A DNA stretch of 64,000 bases from Mycobacterium sp. Marseille-P9652 (GTDB taxonomy: Bacteria; Actinomycetota; Actinomycetes; Mycobacteriales; Mycobacteriaceae): NCBI RefSeq assembly GCF_902652685.1, contig NZ_CACRUY010000003.1, positions 124,001 to 188,000 on the forward strand. The letters run 5' to 3'. The notes under the pieces are model-generated. The model was given only the letters and a program-made list of their open reading frames with translations, searched no databases and had not been told where the DNA came from. The position numbers were made by a program, and so were the translations under genes. Shown piece after piece: positions 18,542 through 28,363 of the stretch (position 1 is the stretch's first letter; the number at the start of each line of letters is the position of its first letter).

Positions 18542-18785
18542 CGTTTGCCTTCCTGGAGGGGAATGGAGGGACTGGTGGCTACGAGTACACAAAATCATGC
18601 GGTTCTCAAACGCCGGGCGCTGGCCCGCCGGCGCGGCCTGCGTTTGCGGGGTGGCGGTGCAGCCCTTGCCGGGGCTGTGACGCGCGACATTCCGGTGCGC
18701 AAACGCACGGCCAGTGGGAATACCTCCCGGGTCGGCTTCGTCGTTGAGGGTCGGTCGAGTCTGACGTCAGGGAGGGGAGGCAGGG

Positions 18786-20006
18786 ATGCGGTCGAAGGAG
18801 GCGGCCGTCGCGGAACGTGCGCCGTCCGCGCCGGGCGGGCTCGACCGGCGTGCCGATACCGGCCTGTTCGGCAGCATCCTGGCCCTCCTGTTCGCCGTCG
18901 GCTGGGCCGCCAACAACTTCGTCGCGGCGATGCCGCTCATCAGCGTTCGCCGGCACCTCAGCGCGGCGACGCTCGACGCCACGTTCGGGATCTACGCGCT
19001 CGGCCTGCTCCCCGGCCTCCTGATCGGCGGCCGCGCCTCGGACGCCCTCGGCCGCCGCGCGCTGGCCCTGGCGGGTTCGGCAACCGCTCTGGCCGGCACG
19101 GTGGCGATGCTGCTGTCGCTGCAAACCGACGTGTTGCTGGCCGGCAGGCTGACCGTCGGGCTGGGCGTCGGCCTGGCGATGAGCTCCTGCACCGCGTGGG
19201 CCTCCGACCTGAGGGGTCCGGCCGGTGCCGCCACCGCCGGCGCCGTACTGATCGGTGGGTTCGCCGTGGGCCCGTTTGCCGCCGGGGCCATCGTCGGGCG
19301 CGGACGGCCAGGCATCCCCGTGTCGTTCGGGGTCGCCGCCGGGATCCTGCTGCTGGCGATGCTCGTCGTGGCGGCGGCCTCGCGGCGCGCGGACGCGACG
19401 CCGCCGGCGGCGCCCCCGACGTCGCAGCGGTCGATCCCCGCCCGGCAGGGCACCGCCTGGGCACTGAGTTGGGCCATGCCGCTGGCGCCCTGGGTATTCG
19501 CTTCGGCCACATTGGGTTTCGTGACGATTCCCGGCCGGATCCACACCGGGCTCGCCGCACCGATGGCCGCGGGCACCGCGACCCTGCTCGTCAACGGCAT
19601 CAGCGGGGTCATCCAGGTGGTCGCGAGGGCGCGCGCGTGGGGGCCACAGGCCGGCACGATGGGCGCGCTGCTGGCCGCGCTGGGATACGCGGCGTCCGCC
19701 GTCGCCCCCGCGGCCATGTCGTTGGCCGCGGGCCTGCCGTTGTTGCTGGTTCTCGGCTGCGCGTCGGGGCTCTGCCTCCGCGAGGGCCTCATCGATCTGC
19801 AGGTCGCCGCCCCGCCGCAGGCGCGCGGCGCGCTCGTCGGGCTGTTCTACGTGGTGACCTACGTCGGCTTCGCGCTCCCCCTGGTCTTGACCCTCGTGGC
19901 GTCCACCGAGGTCCCCGCGATCATCCTTCTCGCGATGGCCGTGCTGGCGTCGGCGACGGCGGTCGGCCGGGCCGTCCGCCTGCGACGCGTTGGGCACCTG
20001 CGTTGA
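18786..20006 (+). CDS. Major facilitator superfamily transporter
   Basis: This 406-residue membrane protein has about 12 hydrophobic helices. The loop between helices 2 and 3 carries the MFS signature region GGRASDALGRRAL. The halves are separated by a basic, proline/alanine-rich cytoplasmic loop near residue 205. It probably exports or imports a small molecule; the substrate is unknown. GGAGG lies just upstream of the ATG. It is followed within 60 bases by the hemerythrin gene on the same strand. Confidence 0.88.
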   Translation: MRSKEAAVAERAPSAPGGLDRRADTGLFGSILALLFAVGWAANNFVAAMPLISVRRHLSAATLDATFGIYALGLLPGLLIGGRASDALGRRALALAGSATALAGTVAMLLSLQTDVLLAGRLTVGLGVGLAMSSCTAWASDLRGPAGAATAGAVLIGGFAVGPFAAGAIVGRGRPGIPVSFGVAAGILLLAMLVVAAASRRADATPPAAPPTSQRSIPARQGTAWALSWAMPLAPWVFASATLGFVTIPGRIHTGLAAPMAAGTATLLVNGISGVIQVVARARAWGPQAGTMGALLAALGYAASAVAPAAMSLAAGLPLLLVLGCASGLCLREGLIDLQVAAPPQARGALVGLFYVVTYVGFALPLVLTLVASTEVPAIILLAMAVLASATAVGRAVRLRRVGHLR

Positions 20007-20066
20007 CGCGCGCCGCAAGATGGGAAACGATGGCGGCGATGCGTGGCAGGAGGTCCGGGGGTCGCA

Positions 20067-20642
20067 ATGGCTGACATCACCATGTTGATCCTCGCGGACC
20101 ACGAATGGTTCCGCGAACAGTTCGCGCGGCTCGACGACCTGCAGGCGCAACAGTCCGGCCGCGGCGCGCTCGAGCGGGTATGGCGTCCGCTTGCCGACAA
20201 ACTCGACGTGCACGCCTATATCGAGGAGAAGATCTTCTACCCTCAATTGCTCAAGCGGGGCGCCGACGATCCCGAGGGCGAGACGCTCGACGCGATCGGC
20301 GATCACAACGACATTCGCGACGCCGTGCGGGACGCGAACGACGCGCCGACCGGAAGCGACGAGTGGTGGCAGGCGGTCGGCCGGGCCCGGCTCGCCAACG
20401 ACGACCACATGGGCGAGGAGGAACGGGAGGGGCTCTCCGACTTCCGCCGCCACGCCCCGGCCGGCCTGCGGGAGGCGCTCGGGCGCCAATACGGGGAGTT
20501 CATGGCCGCGCACCCCACCACCGAGGGCCTGCCGATCGTCGACCGCGACCCGCAACGCTACGTCGAGGAAATCGAAAACCCGGCGCCAACGAGGCAACGC
20601 ACCGACTGGTCGCTGGGCATCGGCAGCCTGAAAGGCCAGTGA
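20067..20642 (+). CDS. Hemerythrin HHE-domain protein
   Basis: This 191-residue soluble protein has the diiron ligands of a four-helix hemerythrin bundle: DHEWFREQF, HAYIEEKIFYP, DHNDIRD and NDDHMGEEE. Mycobacterial HHE proteins bind oxygen, nitric oxide or peroxide and modulate stress responses. The ATG at 20067 with GGAGG upstream gives the normal length; an earlier in-frame ATG adds only eight residues. The C-terminal 60 residues beyond the HHE domain are polar and unassigned. It lies close behind the MFS gene and may be co-transcribed. Confidence 0.92.
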   Translation: MADITMLILADHEWFREQFARLDDLQAQQSGRGALERVWRPLADKLDVHAYIEEKIFYPQLLKRGADDPEGETLDAIGDHNDIRDAVRDANDAPTGSDEWWQAVGRARLANDDHMGEEEREGLSDFRRHAPAGLREALGRQYGEFMAAHPTTEGLPIVDRDPQRYVEEIENPAPTRQRTDWSLGIGSLKGQ

Positions 20643-20750
20643 GCCGGCGCGTTTCGCCGCAAAGAATCCGGGTATCTCCACAAGTCACGTGCGCTGGTCG
20701 CCCGTTGATCTTCCCGCCGCCCGTCCTCGATCGCTGAAAACTGTTGCGCC

Positions 20751-21824
20751 ATGAGTGAACACGCCCGCGTGGACAACGCGACGCCCATCGCGTCGGAGGA
20801 CCGCCGCGAGACCGGAGACGCTGGAAGTCCCCCGACGACGCCGACCACAAAGCGCCGATTCCTGAAGGGCATCCCCCTCGAATATCGCAAGGCCGCCGCG
20901 GTGATGGCCATCGCCCTCATCATGACGTCGGCGTTCGCCGCGGCATATACGGTGGCGCTGGGGCGTCCCGTCCCGCGGCGCCTTCCGGTGGGCGTCATCG
21001 GCCCCACCTCGATCACGGCGCCGGTGATCGCCGCGATGCAGCGCGGGAGGCACGAATTCGATGTGCACACTTACCCGTCCCGGCAGGCGGCGACGGCGGC
21101 CGTCGACCATCAAGCCATCACGGCGGTGATCGATGCGACGTCGGTTCCGGCCCAGTTGCTGCTGTCCAGTGCCTCCGACGCGTCGGCCGCCCGCGTCCTC
21201 ACGGAGCGCGATCAGACAGCCCCCGGTCACTACCTGCTACCCATCGTCGACCTACATCCGTTGCCGGCATGCGACCCGGCCGGGGTGGCCACCTTCTACG
21301 TCATCATCGCCGCGACGATCCTGGGGTTCGTCACCATGTTTCAATTGCGCGCCAACGTCAAGACGCTGACGCTCCCCCGCTGGCTCGCCTGTGTTGCCGT
21401 GCTGACGGTCGTCGGGGGCGCTTGCCTCGCGTCCGTGGCCGGACCGCTGCTGGGGGCGCTGCGTGCGCCGTTTCCCGAACTGTGGCTGCTGATCTCGGCG
21501 CAGATCGCCATCGCGGCGCTCTTCAACTCGACGATGCTGGTCCTGATTCACCGATGGGCGATCATCCCGACCTGGGTTGTGTTCATCCTGCTCGGCAACA
21601 CCTCGTCGGGTGGAGCCGTGTCTGCCTCCCTGCTGCCACAACCGTTCGCGTTTCTGAACCACGCGCTGCCCAGTGGGGCCGCGGTCTCGGCCATCCACAC
21701 CGCCACCTATTTTCCCGACAATCAGCGCGTGTTGCCGTTTCTCGTTCTACTGGCGTGGTTTTCGGTGGCCCTGGTCGCTCTGGTGGTGAGTTCACGCGTG
21801 TTGAAGCGCTCGCCCGCGGAATAG
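20751..21824 (+). CDS. ABC-2/YhgE-like membrane protein
   Basis: This 357-residue protein has an N-terminal cytoplasmic tail of about 45 residues, one membrane helix (about 46-68), an extracytoplasmic domain of about 120 residues, then five to six helices (about 180-350). That layout is typical of YhgE/Pip-like and ABC-2-type permease-related proteins. No ATPase gene is adjacent, so it may act without one or with a distant partner. Role unknown; membrane or cell-envelope export is a guess. It ends 13 bases before the convergent decarboxylase stop. Confidence 0.8.
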   Translation: MSEHARVDNATPIASEDRRETGDAGSPPTTPTTKRRFLKGIPLEYRKAAAVMAIALIMTSAFAAAYTVALGRPVPRRLPVGVIGPTSITAPVIAAMQRGRHEFDVHTYPSRQAATAAVDHQAITAVIDATSVPAQLLLSSASDASAARVLTERDQTAPGHYLLPIVDLHPLPACDPAGVATFYVIIAATILGFVTMFQLRANVKTLTLPRWLACVAVLTVVGGACLASVAGPLLGALRAPFPELWLLISAQIAIAALFNSTMLVLIHRWAIIPTWVVFILLGNTSSGGAVSASLLPQPFAFLNHALPSGAAVSAIHTATYFPDNQRVLPFLVLLAWFSVALVALVVSSRVLKRSPAE

Positions 21825-21837
21825 GCTCGGGGAGCTG

Positions 21838-24747
21838 TCAGGGCGGCGGCGCGCTCACCGCGTCGCCCGGGTACTGTTCGCCGACGAGCTGCTCGGAACC
21901 GATCTCGACGGGCGCCGTGTCGCCGTTGCTGCCACCTCGGGTGGACCTCTTCTTCGGCGCCTTCACCCGCTCGGGCGCCTGCGCGGCGGCTCCGTGACCG
22001 TCGGACCGCAGGCCGGCGCTGGCGATTTCGATGGCCTTCTCGGTGTAGACGCGGTAGCCGAAATTGGGCAGGTAGCCGTGGATCTCGGGTGTGTCGAGGT
22101 CGCGCATGAACTGGAGAATCTCGCGGCTGAACACCTGGCCCGGCACCAGCACCGGGAATCCCGGCGGGTAGGGCGTCACGTAGGTCGCCGACACCACTTG
22201 CGTTCCCGCATCGAGCTTTTCGTCGATCTGCTCACCGGTGAGATATTCACAGTTGGTGTCGTCGTAGGACAGGTAGAAGCCCCGCCGCACGTCACCCTCG
22301 GGCGTGGCCTCACTTCCGCTGTGATCCATGAACGCGGGATGGAAGCCGCTGAAGTCCGGCAACGGCAAGGACATTTCGGTGAGGCGGTAGACCGCCCGCT
22401 CGAAGTGCTCACGCTCACCGAGGCTCATCTCGGAGATGTCCTGGTCGAGCTCGCGCGCGATGTTGACGAGTACCTCCACCAGGAATGCGACCGAGCTGCG
22501 GGTGGTGCCGATGTTCGTCATGAACAACACGCTGTTGCGCGACGTCTTGTTGATCTGGATCCCGTATCGGTCCATCAACTGTTGACGCTTGAATGCGTCC
22601 CCGTCATAACCGGTGTGGCCGATGAAGAGGGTTATCCGGGACGGGTCGAGCACGAACTCGTCCTGGTCCCAGGCGGCCATCATGTTGCGCAGCCCCGAGC
22701 GCAGGGGCTGCTCGATGGCCGACGGCCGGAAGCGGTCCGGGATCAGGTCCGACGTGCGTAGGCATCTCATGTACTTGCTGAGCAGCGGATGATTGTCGAT
22801 CGCGTCGCGCAACTGCATCGCGTTCTCGATCTGGCGCTGAACGAGTTCCACGCCTTCCAGCGCGACCTGCCGGCGACCCAGGTCCAGCGAGGCCAGGATC
22901 TGGTAGTTGGGCGAGGTCGAAGTGTGCGCCATGTACGCCTCGTGGAACGGCTCGGCCACCTTCTGATCGAAGTCCTGGTCGAAGACGTGGATCATCGATC
23001 CCTGCCGCAGCGCCGTCAGGGTCTTGTGTGTCGACTGCGTGGCGTACACGCGCACCCTGGCCTTCGCCGGGTCGGGGACGAGGCGGCGGTTCAGCAGCTC
23101 ATCGTCGCTCGGCTCGGTGCCGGATCCTCCCGTCAGCTCGTCTTCGTAGCGGCGCCGGTATTCGGGATCCTGCAACCGCTGGCGCAGCGCGCGGGCGGCC
23201 GCCATCGCGGTACGCGTGCGATAGACGGGATGGAACCGCGCGAAGGCGAACCACGCCTCGTCCCAGAGGAATACGAGGTCCGGCTTGATGGCGAGGCACT
23301 CCTCCATGACGCGCTCGACGTCGTAGACGATCCCGTCGAACGTGCAGTTGGTCAGCGACATCATCTTGACGCGGTGCAGCTTGCCGGCGCGCTTGAGCGC
23401 CACCAGCTTCGACTTGATCTCACGCAGCGGCACCGCGCCGTACATCGAATACTCGTTGAGCGGATAGGCCTCCAGGTAAACGACATTCGCGCCGGCCAGC
23501 ATCATCCCGTAGTGATGCGACTGGTGGCAGTTGCGGTCCAGCAGCACGATGTCGCCGGGCGCCACCAACGCCTGGGTGACGATCTTGTTGGCCGTCGACG
23601 TGCCGTTGGTGACGAAGTAGGTGTGGCGCGAGCCGTAGGTCTGCGCCGCGAGCTGCTGGGCTTCGCGCAGCGGTCCCGTCGGCTCCAGCAGCGAGTCGAG
23701 GCCGCCGCACGTCGCCGACGTCTCGGCCATGAACACGTCCAGGCCGTAGAAGCCCACCATGTCCTTGATCCAGTGCGAATTGACGATCGACTTGCCCTGC
23801 GAGATCGGCAGCGCGTGGAAGACACCCGTGGGCCGGTGACTGTACTGCTTGAGCGCGCTGAAGAACGGCGTGCGGTAGCGCGCGGCCACCCCCTGCAGGA
23901 TCGACAGATGCAGCTCGAGCATGCCTTCCCGGGCATGGAACACCCGGCGGAAATACTGGCCCAACCGGCCGGCGATGCCCTCGACCTCGATCTCGGTCAT
24001 GAGGTAGAGGTCCAGCTCGGGCCGCAGCTGCGTCAGGGAGACGGCCAGGATCTGGGCGCGCTCCTCGGGAGTCTGGTGGTCGGCCAACTCGTTCGACACC
24101 GCGGTGTCGACGAACTCCGACAGAGCCGACAGGTCCCGGGTCGACTGGTGCGAGAAGCGCCGCCTGATCACCACCGCCTGCAGGTTGACGTTGAGCCGGG
24201 CCGCGATCAGGGCCTCGTCTCCGCTCGACACCACCACGAGTTCGTAGACGAACTCGTCGTCGGGCCGGCGCCACTTGCGGACCTCGTTGCGCAGCGCGCG
24301 CTCCTGGTCTTCGGTCATCTTCTCGACGACGAGGACCTCGAAGTAGGGGCGATCGCCCTGCGGCGCCGCGTGGTGGTCGACGAGCGTGCGCGGGTCGGAG
24401 GGAAACATGTCGAGGTCGTCGGCGCCCGCGTTGTCGACGTCTCCCGACCGGTACGACTCCGTGGTCAGCGCCCGGTTGATCTGGCCGACCGTCTGGGCGA
24501 ACTTGTCGTAGCTTCCGGCCGCGAAAAGCCTTTGCACACGGGCGAATTGAGGTGAGCCGGGATAGGCCCAGTAGGGCTCGAGCGTGCTCAGGCGCGTCAG
24601 CAGTTCCTGGCAGACACCGGCCCATTTGTCCTTGAGCGCTCCGGTGGTGGTCGGGCGCATCAGCCGATCGGCGGCCTCCTCCAACCGGCACCATGAGTCG
24701 CTGCGGACCTGCCACAGGCTGTTGTAGGCACGCAAGTGTTCGGTCAT
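21838..24747 (-). CDS. PLP-dependent Orn/Lys/Arg-type amino acid decarboxylase
   Basis: This 969-residue enzyme belongs to fold-I basic amino acid decarboxylases. It has an N-terminal extension and wing domain (1-340), the PLP domain with FVTNGTSTANK, WDEAWFAF (the aspartate that binds the pyridine nitrogen), the Schiff-base Lys575 in QSTHKTL, and a C-terminal domain. Its size and sequence match the M. tuberculosis protein annotated adi (Rv2531c). The reaction would be decarboxylation of arginine, lysine or ornithine to a polyamine or diamine, with a possible role in acid resistance; the exact substrate cannot be read. The ATG at 24747 is preceded by a weak ribosome site. It appears to be a single-gene transcript. 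Confidence 0.92.
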   Translation of the reverse strand: MTEHLRAYNSLWQVRSDSWCRLEEAADRLMRPTTTGALKDKWAGVCQELLTRLSTLEPYWAYPGSPQFARVQRLFAAGSYDKFAQTVGQINRALTTESYRSGDVDNAGADDLDMFPSDPRTLVDHHAAPQGDRPYFEVLVVEKMTEDQERALRNEVRKWRRPDDEFVYELVVVSSGDEALIAARLNVNLQAVVIRRRFSHQSTRDLSALSEFVDTAVSNELADHQTPEERAQILAVSLTQLRPELDLYLMTEIEVEGIAGRLGQYFRRVFHAREGMLELHLSILQGVAARYRTPFFSALKQYSHRPTGVFHALPISQGKSIVNSHWIKDMVGFYGLDVFMAETSATCGGLDSLLEPTGPLREAQQLAAQTYGSRHTYFVTNGTSTANKIVTQALVAPGDIVLLDRNCHQSHHYGMMLAGANVVYLEAYPLNEYSMYGAVPLREIKSKLVALKRAGKLHRVKMMSLTNCTFDGIVYDVERVMEECLAIKPDLVFLWDEAWFAFARFHPVYRTRTAMAAARALRQRLQDPEYRRRYEDELTGGSGTEPSDDELLNRRLVPDPAKARVRVYATQSTHKTLTALRQGSMIHVFDQDFDQKVAEPFHEAYMAHTSTSPNYQILASLDLGRRQVALEGVELVQRQIENAMQLRDAIDNHPLLSKYMRCLRTSDLIPDRFRPSAIEQPLRSGLRNMMAAWDQDEFVLDPSRITLFIGHTGYDGDAFKRQQLMDRYGIQINKTSRNSVLFMTNIGTTRSSVAFLVEVLVNIARELDQDISEMSLGEREHFERAVYRLTEMSLPLPDFSGFHPAFMDHSGSEATPEGDVRRGFYLSYDDTNCEYLTGEQIDEKLDAGTQVVSATYVTPYPPGFPVLVPGQVFSREILQFMRDLDTPEIHGYLPNFGYRVYTEKAIEIASAGLRSDGHGAAAQAPERVKAPKKRSTRGGSNGDTAPVEIGSEQLVGEQYPGDAVSAPPP

Positions 24748-24823
24748 GGCCGCCCTTTCCTCACCAGCCGCGGCGACTTTTCCGTCCCGGAGCGCCGGTC
24801 AAGGCTTGCAGACCGAGTCCGCG

Positions 24824-24841
24824 GCCCGATGACGATCGGGC
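24824..24841. terminator. GC-rich hairpin between the reductase and decarboxylase genes
   Basis: GCCCGAT-GACG-ATCGGGC is a perfect seven-base stem with a four-base loop. It lies just downstream of the ketopantoate-reductase-like stop and upstream of the decarboxylase start, both minus strand, so it most likely terminates the former. An operator role is also possible. Confidence 0.45.
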
Positions 24842-24896
24842 AAACAGTGCGCGTCCGGACGGTTACACGGCGTGGCTGCTCGGGTGACCCGGCTAT

Positions 24897-25946
24897 TCAC
24901 CCGCCTCGCCGGAGACCGATCATGTCCGCGAGTCGCGCGGCCGTGTAACTGCCCGGGCCCAGACCGTCGCGGACGGCGGCCCGCGCCGCCCGTGCCACGC
25001 CCGCGTTGAGCGGCGCGGCCAGGCCGTGCCGGTGAGCAATGCGGACGATCTCCCCGTTGAGGTAGTCCGTCTCCACGTTGCCGGTGTTGCGGCTCATCGA
25101 CTGCCAGGTGGAGTTGCTGGGCCCGGAGTCCCAGCCGGGCACGGGGCGGATGATCGGCCCGTCAACCCGCGCCGCCTTCGAGATCTCGAACGAGACAAAA
25201 TCGATTCCCGCGCAGCGCAACACGTGCTCCCCTTCGGCGCGCACGGCGGCCACGACCCCGCCCGCACCGCGGGCGGCGGCGGTCAGGGCGCCGACGGCGT
25301 TGCCCAAATTGCTGAGCAGCTTGTTGTACTTCCACGGGGCCACGTCCTCGGGCAGGCTCACCAGGATTCCCGCTGCGCTCCAGGCCCGGGCGAGCACGTC
25401 CAAGAGAGCGAGGTCGTCCGCCGTCGTCCGCGCCGCGGGCCACCGCGAGATGTGGAACTGGCCGGCCACCGGCCACGACCGCACGATCACCTCGCCCGGC
25501 TCGACATGCACGGCGGGCAACCACACGCAGACACCGAACACCCGCGCGTAATAGCGGAGCGACATCTCCTCGGCCGCAACGCCGTTGAGCGCTGTCATCA
25601 CCGGCAGCCGCTCGCCCGCGGTTCCGATCAGGCCACCCGGGCCGCGCACCGGTCGATCCGCCCATTCGCGCAACGCCGCATCGAGTTGCTGCGTCTTGGT
25701 CGCGAAGACCAACACGTCGCGATGGTCCAACTCCACATCGTCGGGTCGCCCCGCCGCGCTCACCGGGGTGCGGAAGGTGCCGTCGGGCGTTCTGAGCGAC
25801 AAGCCCTGCCGGGCGAGCACCTCGGCGTGGCGCCCCCGCGCCACCAACACCGCGGGTATGCCCGCCCGCGTCAGCACCGCGCCGACGGTGCCGCCTATGG
25901 CACCCGCGCCGATGATCACGTATCGGTGCTCGTCCGCCCGGGGCAA
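24897..25946 (-). CDS. Ketopantoate reductase (ApbA/PanE) family protein
   Basis: This protein of about 349 residues has an N-terminal NADP-binding fold (IIGAGAIGG, then an arginine after strand two, VARGRH, typical for NADPH) and the C-terminal helical domain with a conserved lysine in WKYNKLLSNLGNAV. Such enzymes reduce 2-dehydropantoate, but many homologues act on other ketoacids, so the pantothenate role is uncertain. TTG at 25946 has GAGAGG at ideal spacing and leaves 95 bases to the divergent gene. A longer frame to TTG 26021 exists but would leave only 20 bases between divergent starts. Confidence 0.82.
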   Translation of the reverse strand: MPRADEHRYVIIGAGAIGGTVGAVLTRAGIPAVLVARGRHAEVLARQGLSLRTPDGTFRTPVSAAGRPDDVELDHRDVLVFATKTQQLDAALREWADRPVRGPGGLIGTAGERLPVMTALNGVAAEEMSLRYYARVFGVCVWLPAVHVEPGEVIVRSWPVAGQFHISRWPAARTTADDLALLDVLARAWSAAGILVSLPEDVAPWKYNKLLSNLGNAVGALTAAARGAGGVVAAVRAEGEHVLRCAGIDFVSFEISKAARVDGPIIRPVPGWDSGPSNSTWQSMSRNTGNVETDYLNGEIVRIAHRHGLAAPLNAGVARAARAAVRDGLGPGSYTAARLADMIGLRRGG

Positions 25947-26041
25947 TCGCCGCGCCTCTCGCCGGTATTCGTCTAGCGCGAGGGTACGCGCGGGCCAGAC
26001 CGGTATCGCGCCGCGCGGCAACCGGGTGGTTAACTTCGACG

Positions 26042-26935
26042 ATGCGCAGACAACCCCGTTTGGCGCGGCGCTTCTTCGATCGATTCGAGCCGGTGCACGC
26101 CGTCACCTATTTCGCGCCGGAGGCGCGGGCCGCGCTGGACGGCCTGGGCTACCGGGGCTTCTGGATGGGATACTTCGCCGCCCGCTCGGCGCCCCTGGGC
26201 ATGGTGCCGCCCGAGGTGGTGAGCGCGGTCTTCTACAACTTCGCGCCCGAACGGGTGGCCAAGGCGCTGCCGGCGGCCTGGGAGATCGCCGGGCCCGACG
26301 CGGCGCTGCGCGCGCGGCAGGACGCCGCGGTCGCGGCGCTGCGCCGCTACGGCCTCGACTCGGACGAAACGGTCTCGGTCGCAGCCGAATTGGCGGGCAA
26401 GGCGGCCCGGCACGCTCCCCTCGACGGCAGGCCACTGTTCGCCGCCAACCGCGCGTTGCCGTGGCCCGACGAGCCCTTGGCGGCGCTGTGGCACGCCGCG
26501 ACCTTGCTGCGCGAGCAGCGCGGCGACGGCCACGTGGCGGCGTTGGTGGCCCACGGCATCTCGGGCCGGGAGTCGAACGTGCTGCACGCCGCCGCGGGCC
26601 GCGTCCCGCGCGAGTACCTCGCCCGCACCCGCGACTACGACGAGGAGGCGTGGCGCCATCACGAACGGCGCCTCGCCGACCGGGGGCTCCTCGACGACGA
26701 CGGGTCACTGACCGCGGTGGGTCGGGACCTCAAGGACCGCATCGAATCCACCACGGACGCCCTCGGACTGTCCGCGCTCGACGCGCTCACCGACGACGAG
26801 GTCGAGGCGCTGTTTCGGGCGCTGACCCCGATCACCCGGGCGGTGATCGCCGGCGGCGACCTGCCCGAGCTCACGCCGATGACGCTGCGCCGCGACGAAT
26901 TGCACGACGAAAGCGCGCATTTGGAACGTAGCTGA
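26042..26935 (+). CDS. SCO6745-family protein
   Basis: This 297-residue soluble protein is alanine- and arginine-rich and mostly helical. It resembles the actinobacterial SCO6745/SalK-like family, with the characteristic N-terminal ARRFFDRFEPVHAVTYFAPEA segment, the LGYRGFWMGYFAARSAPLG motif, and a winged-helix-like C-terminal part (WRHHERRLADRGLL). The function is unknown in this family. It is divergent from the ketopantoate-reductase-like gene and converges on an esterase gene five bases away. Confidence 0.8.
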   Translation: MRRQPRLARRFFDRFEPVHAVTYFAPEARAALDGLGYRGFWMGYFAARSAPLGMVPPEVVSAVFYNFAPERVAKALPAAWEIAGPDAALRARQDAAVAALRRYGLDSDETVSVAAELAGKAARHAPLDGRPLFAANRALPWPDEPLAALWHAATLLREQRGDGHVAALVAHGISGRESNVLHAAAGRVPREYLARTRDYDEEAWRHHERRLADRGLLDDDGSLTAVGRDLKDRIESTTDALGLSALDALTDDEVEALFRALTPITRAVIAGGDLPELTPMTLRRDELHDESAHLERS

Positions 26936-26940
26936 GCGCC

Positions 26941-27855
26941 TTACGCGGATTCTCGGGTGACCGCACGCACCACGTGCGCTGCCATGATTTCGTAGCTTCG
27001 GACCGTCACCTCGGTGGCGTTGGTCATGATGTTGTAGCCGTGGTCGACACCGGGCACCTCGTAGTACTCGGCCAACGCGCCGACGGCCGCGAGTTTCTCG
27101 CCGTACAGGCGGGCTTCGTCTCGCAGCCGGTCCTTTTCCGCGGTCACGATCAACGCGGGTGCGATGCCCGCGATGCCGTCGGCGTTGGCGCCCCACGCCG
27201 GTGACGCCAGCCGGTGACGCCGCTGCGCCGGATCGGGGATGTACGCGGTGTCGAAGATCTCACCCATCCAGGGCTTCATCACCGCACCGGCGCCTGCCGC
27301 CGAGGGCTTGTCGCGGGTGGGGGTGACCAGGTCGAGCGGTGGGTAGTGCAGCACCTGCAAGACGATCGCCGGACCGCTGTTTTCGAGCGCCAGCCGGGCG
27401 GCGGCCGCACTGAGGTTGCCGCCCGCGCTTTGCCCGCCGACACACAACCGGGTGCCGTCCCAGTCCCGGCCCGGTCCGGCCGCCCAGCAGACGATGTCGT
27501 AAACCTGTTCGGCCGCAATGGGAAAGCGGCTGCGCGGTGCCAGCGCGTAGTCCGGATTCACCACCACCACGCCGGCGTGGGCGGCGAGGTAGCGGCACCA
27601 CGGGTCGTCCTGCTCGGGGTGGCCGATGACGAAACCGCCGCCGTGCACGTTGACGTATACCGGCGGGCGAGCAGGGCCGGGACCCGGGTGGTATACAGTT
27701 GCGGCGACTGGCCCGTGCCGCGTGGGCACGGTGGCGAGCGTCGTTCGGCCGGCGATGGACGGAAAGCTGACCCCGGCCTTGGCGGCGGGACGGATCGTCG
27801 CGGCGATCGCGCGGGAAAGCGCGTCGGCGACAATGGGTGTGGAAAGCACTGACAT
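26941..27855 (-). CDS. Alpha/beta hydrolase, hormone-sensitive-lipase (LipN/Est) family
   Basis: This 304-residue esterase has the oxyanion-hole motif HGGGF near residue 72, the nucleophile in GGQSAGG, the catalytic Asp in the TAEKDRLRDEA segment and His in GVDHGYN. It lacks a signal peptide. HSL-type esterases hydrolyse short to medium acyl esters and are abundant in mycobacteria. The ATG at 27855 follows GGGAGG at good spacing, better than the GTG three bases earlier. Single gene, minus strand, upstream region shared with the YdeI-like gene. Confidence 0.93.
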   Translation of the reverse strand: MSVLSTPIVADALSRAIAATIRPAAKAGVSFPSIAGRTTLATVPTRHGPVAATVYHPGPGPARPPVYVNVHGGGFVIGHPEQDDPWCRYLAAHAGVVVVNPDYALAPRSRFPIAAEQVYDIVCWAAGPGRDWDGTRLCVGGQSAGGNLSAAAARLALENSGPAIVLQVLHYPPLDLVTPTRDKPSAAGAGAVMKPWMGEIFDTAYIPDPAQRRHRLASPAWGANADGIAGIAPALIVTAEKDRLRDEARLYGEKLAAVGALAEYYEVPGVDHGYNIMTNATEVTVRSYEIMAAHVVRAVTRESA

Positions 27856-28082
27856 CACGACCTCCCACCCGTCCGCGTCCCAACCACCCTACGGACGCGA
27901 CGGCGGGGCCCGGACGGCGGGCGGACTCGCGGGCCGTTGGTGAAGCCAACCTCGGTGCCGCCGGGCGAACCCCGTCGTCAAGAGCGGCTATTGCCGTCCG
28001 GAAGACGTGCAGCTCAGCGGAGGCGCGCGGAAAACGTGTCGTGATTGGTTCCGCCGCCGGGTCCAACCGCTAGCCTGACCCC

Positions 28083-28352
28083 ATGACGGACAAGGGGGAC
28101 GTTCCCGGCGGGGTGGTGCACGAATTGCCCGCGGACTTGCGTACTTCGCTGTCGGCCAACGCGGCCGCACTCGCCGCATGGACGGACATCACGCCGTTGG
28201 CGCGTAACGAGTTCATCTGCTGGATCGAGGACGCCAAGCAGGAGAAGACTCGTCAACGCCGCATCCGCCGCACTCAGGAGGAGCTGGAAGAGGGCAAGCG
28301 CAGGCCCTGCTGCTGGCCGGGTTGCAAGCACCGCGAGCGCACCGGAAGGTAG
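28083..28352 (+). CDS. YdeI/OmpD-associated (bacteriocin-protection) family protein
   Basis: This 89-residue protein has the family's helical core (ADLRTSLSANAAALAAWTDITPLARNEFICWIEDAKQ region) and the C-terminal CCWPGCKHRE signature. The cysteines and histidine there could bind metal. Its role is poorly known; relatives were linked to bacteriocin protection. A TAGCCT -10 element at 28071-28076 lies only six bases before the ATG, so the mRNA is probably leaderless. It ends 11 bases before the convergent VOC gene. Confidence 0.88.
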   Translation: MTDKGDVPGGVVHELPADLRTSLSANAAALAAWTDITPLARNEFICWIEDAKQEKTRQRRIRRTQEELEEGKRRPCCWPGCKHRERTGR

Positions 28353-28363
28353 GTCACCGCGAC

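Noticed and set aside
18606-20681. 691-codon minus-strand open frame
   Set aside because: Overlaps the MFS and hemerythrin genes, low-complexity Arg/Gly/His composition, no family features.
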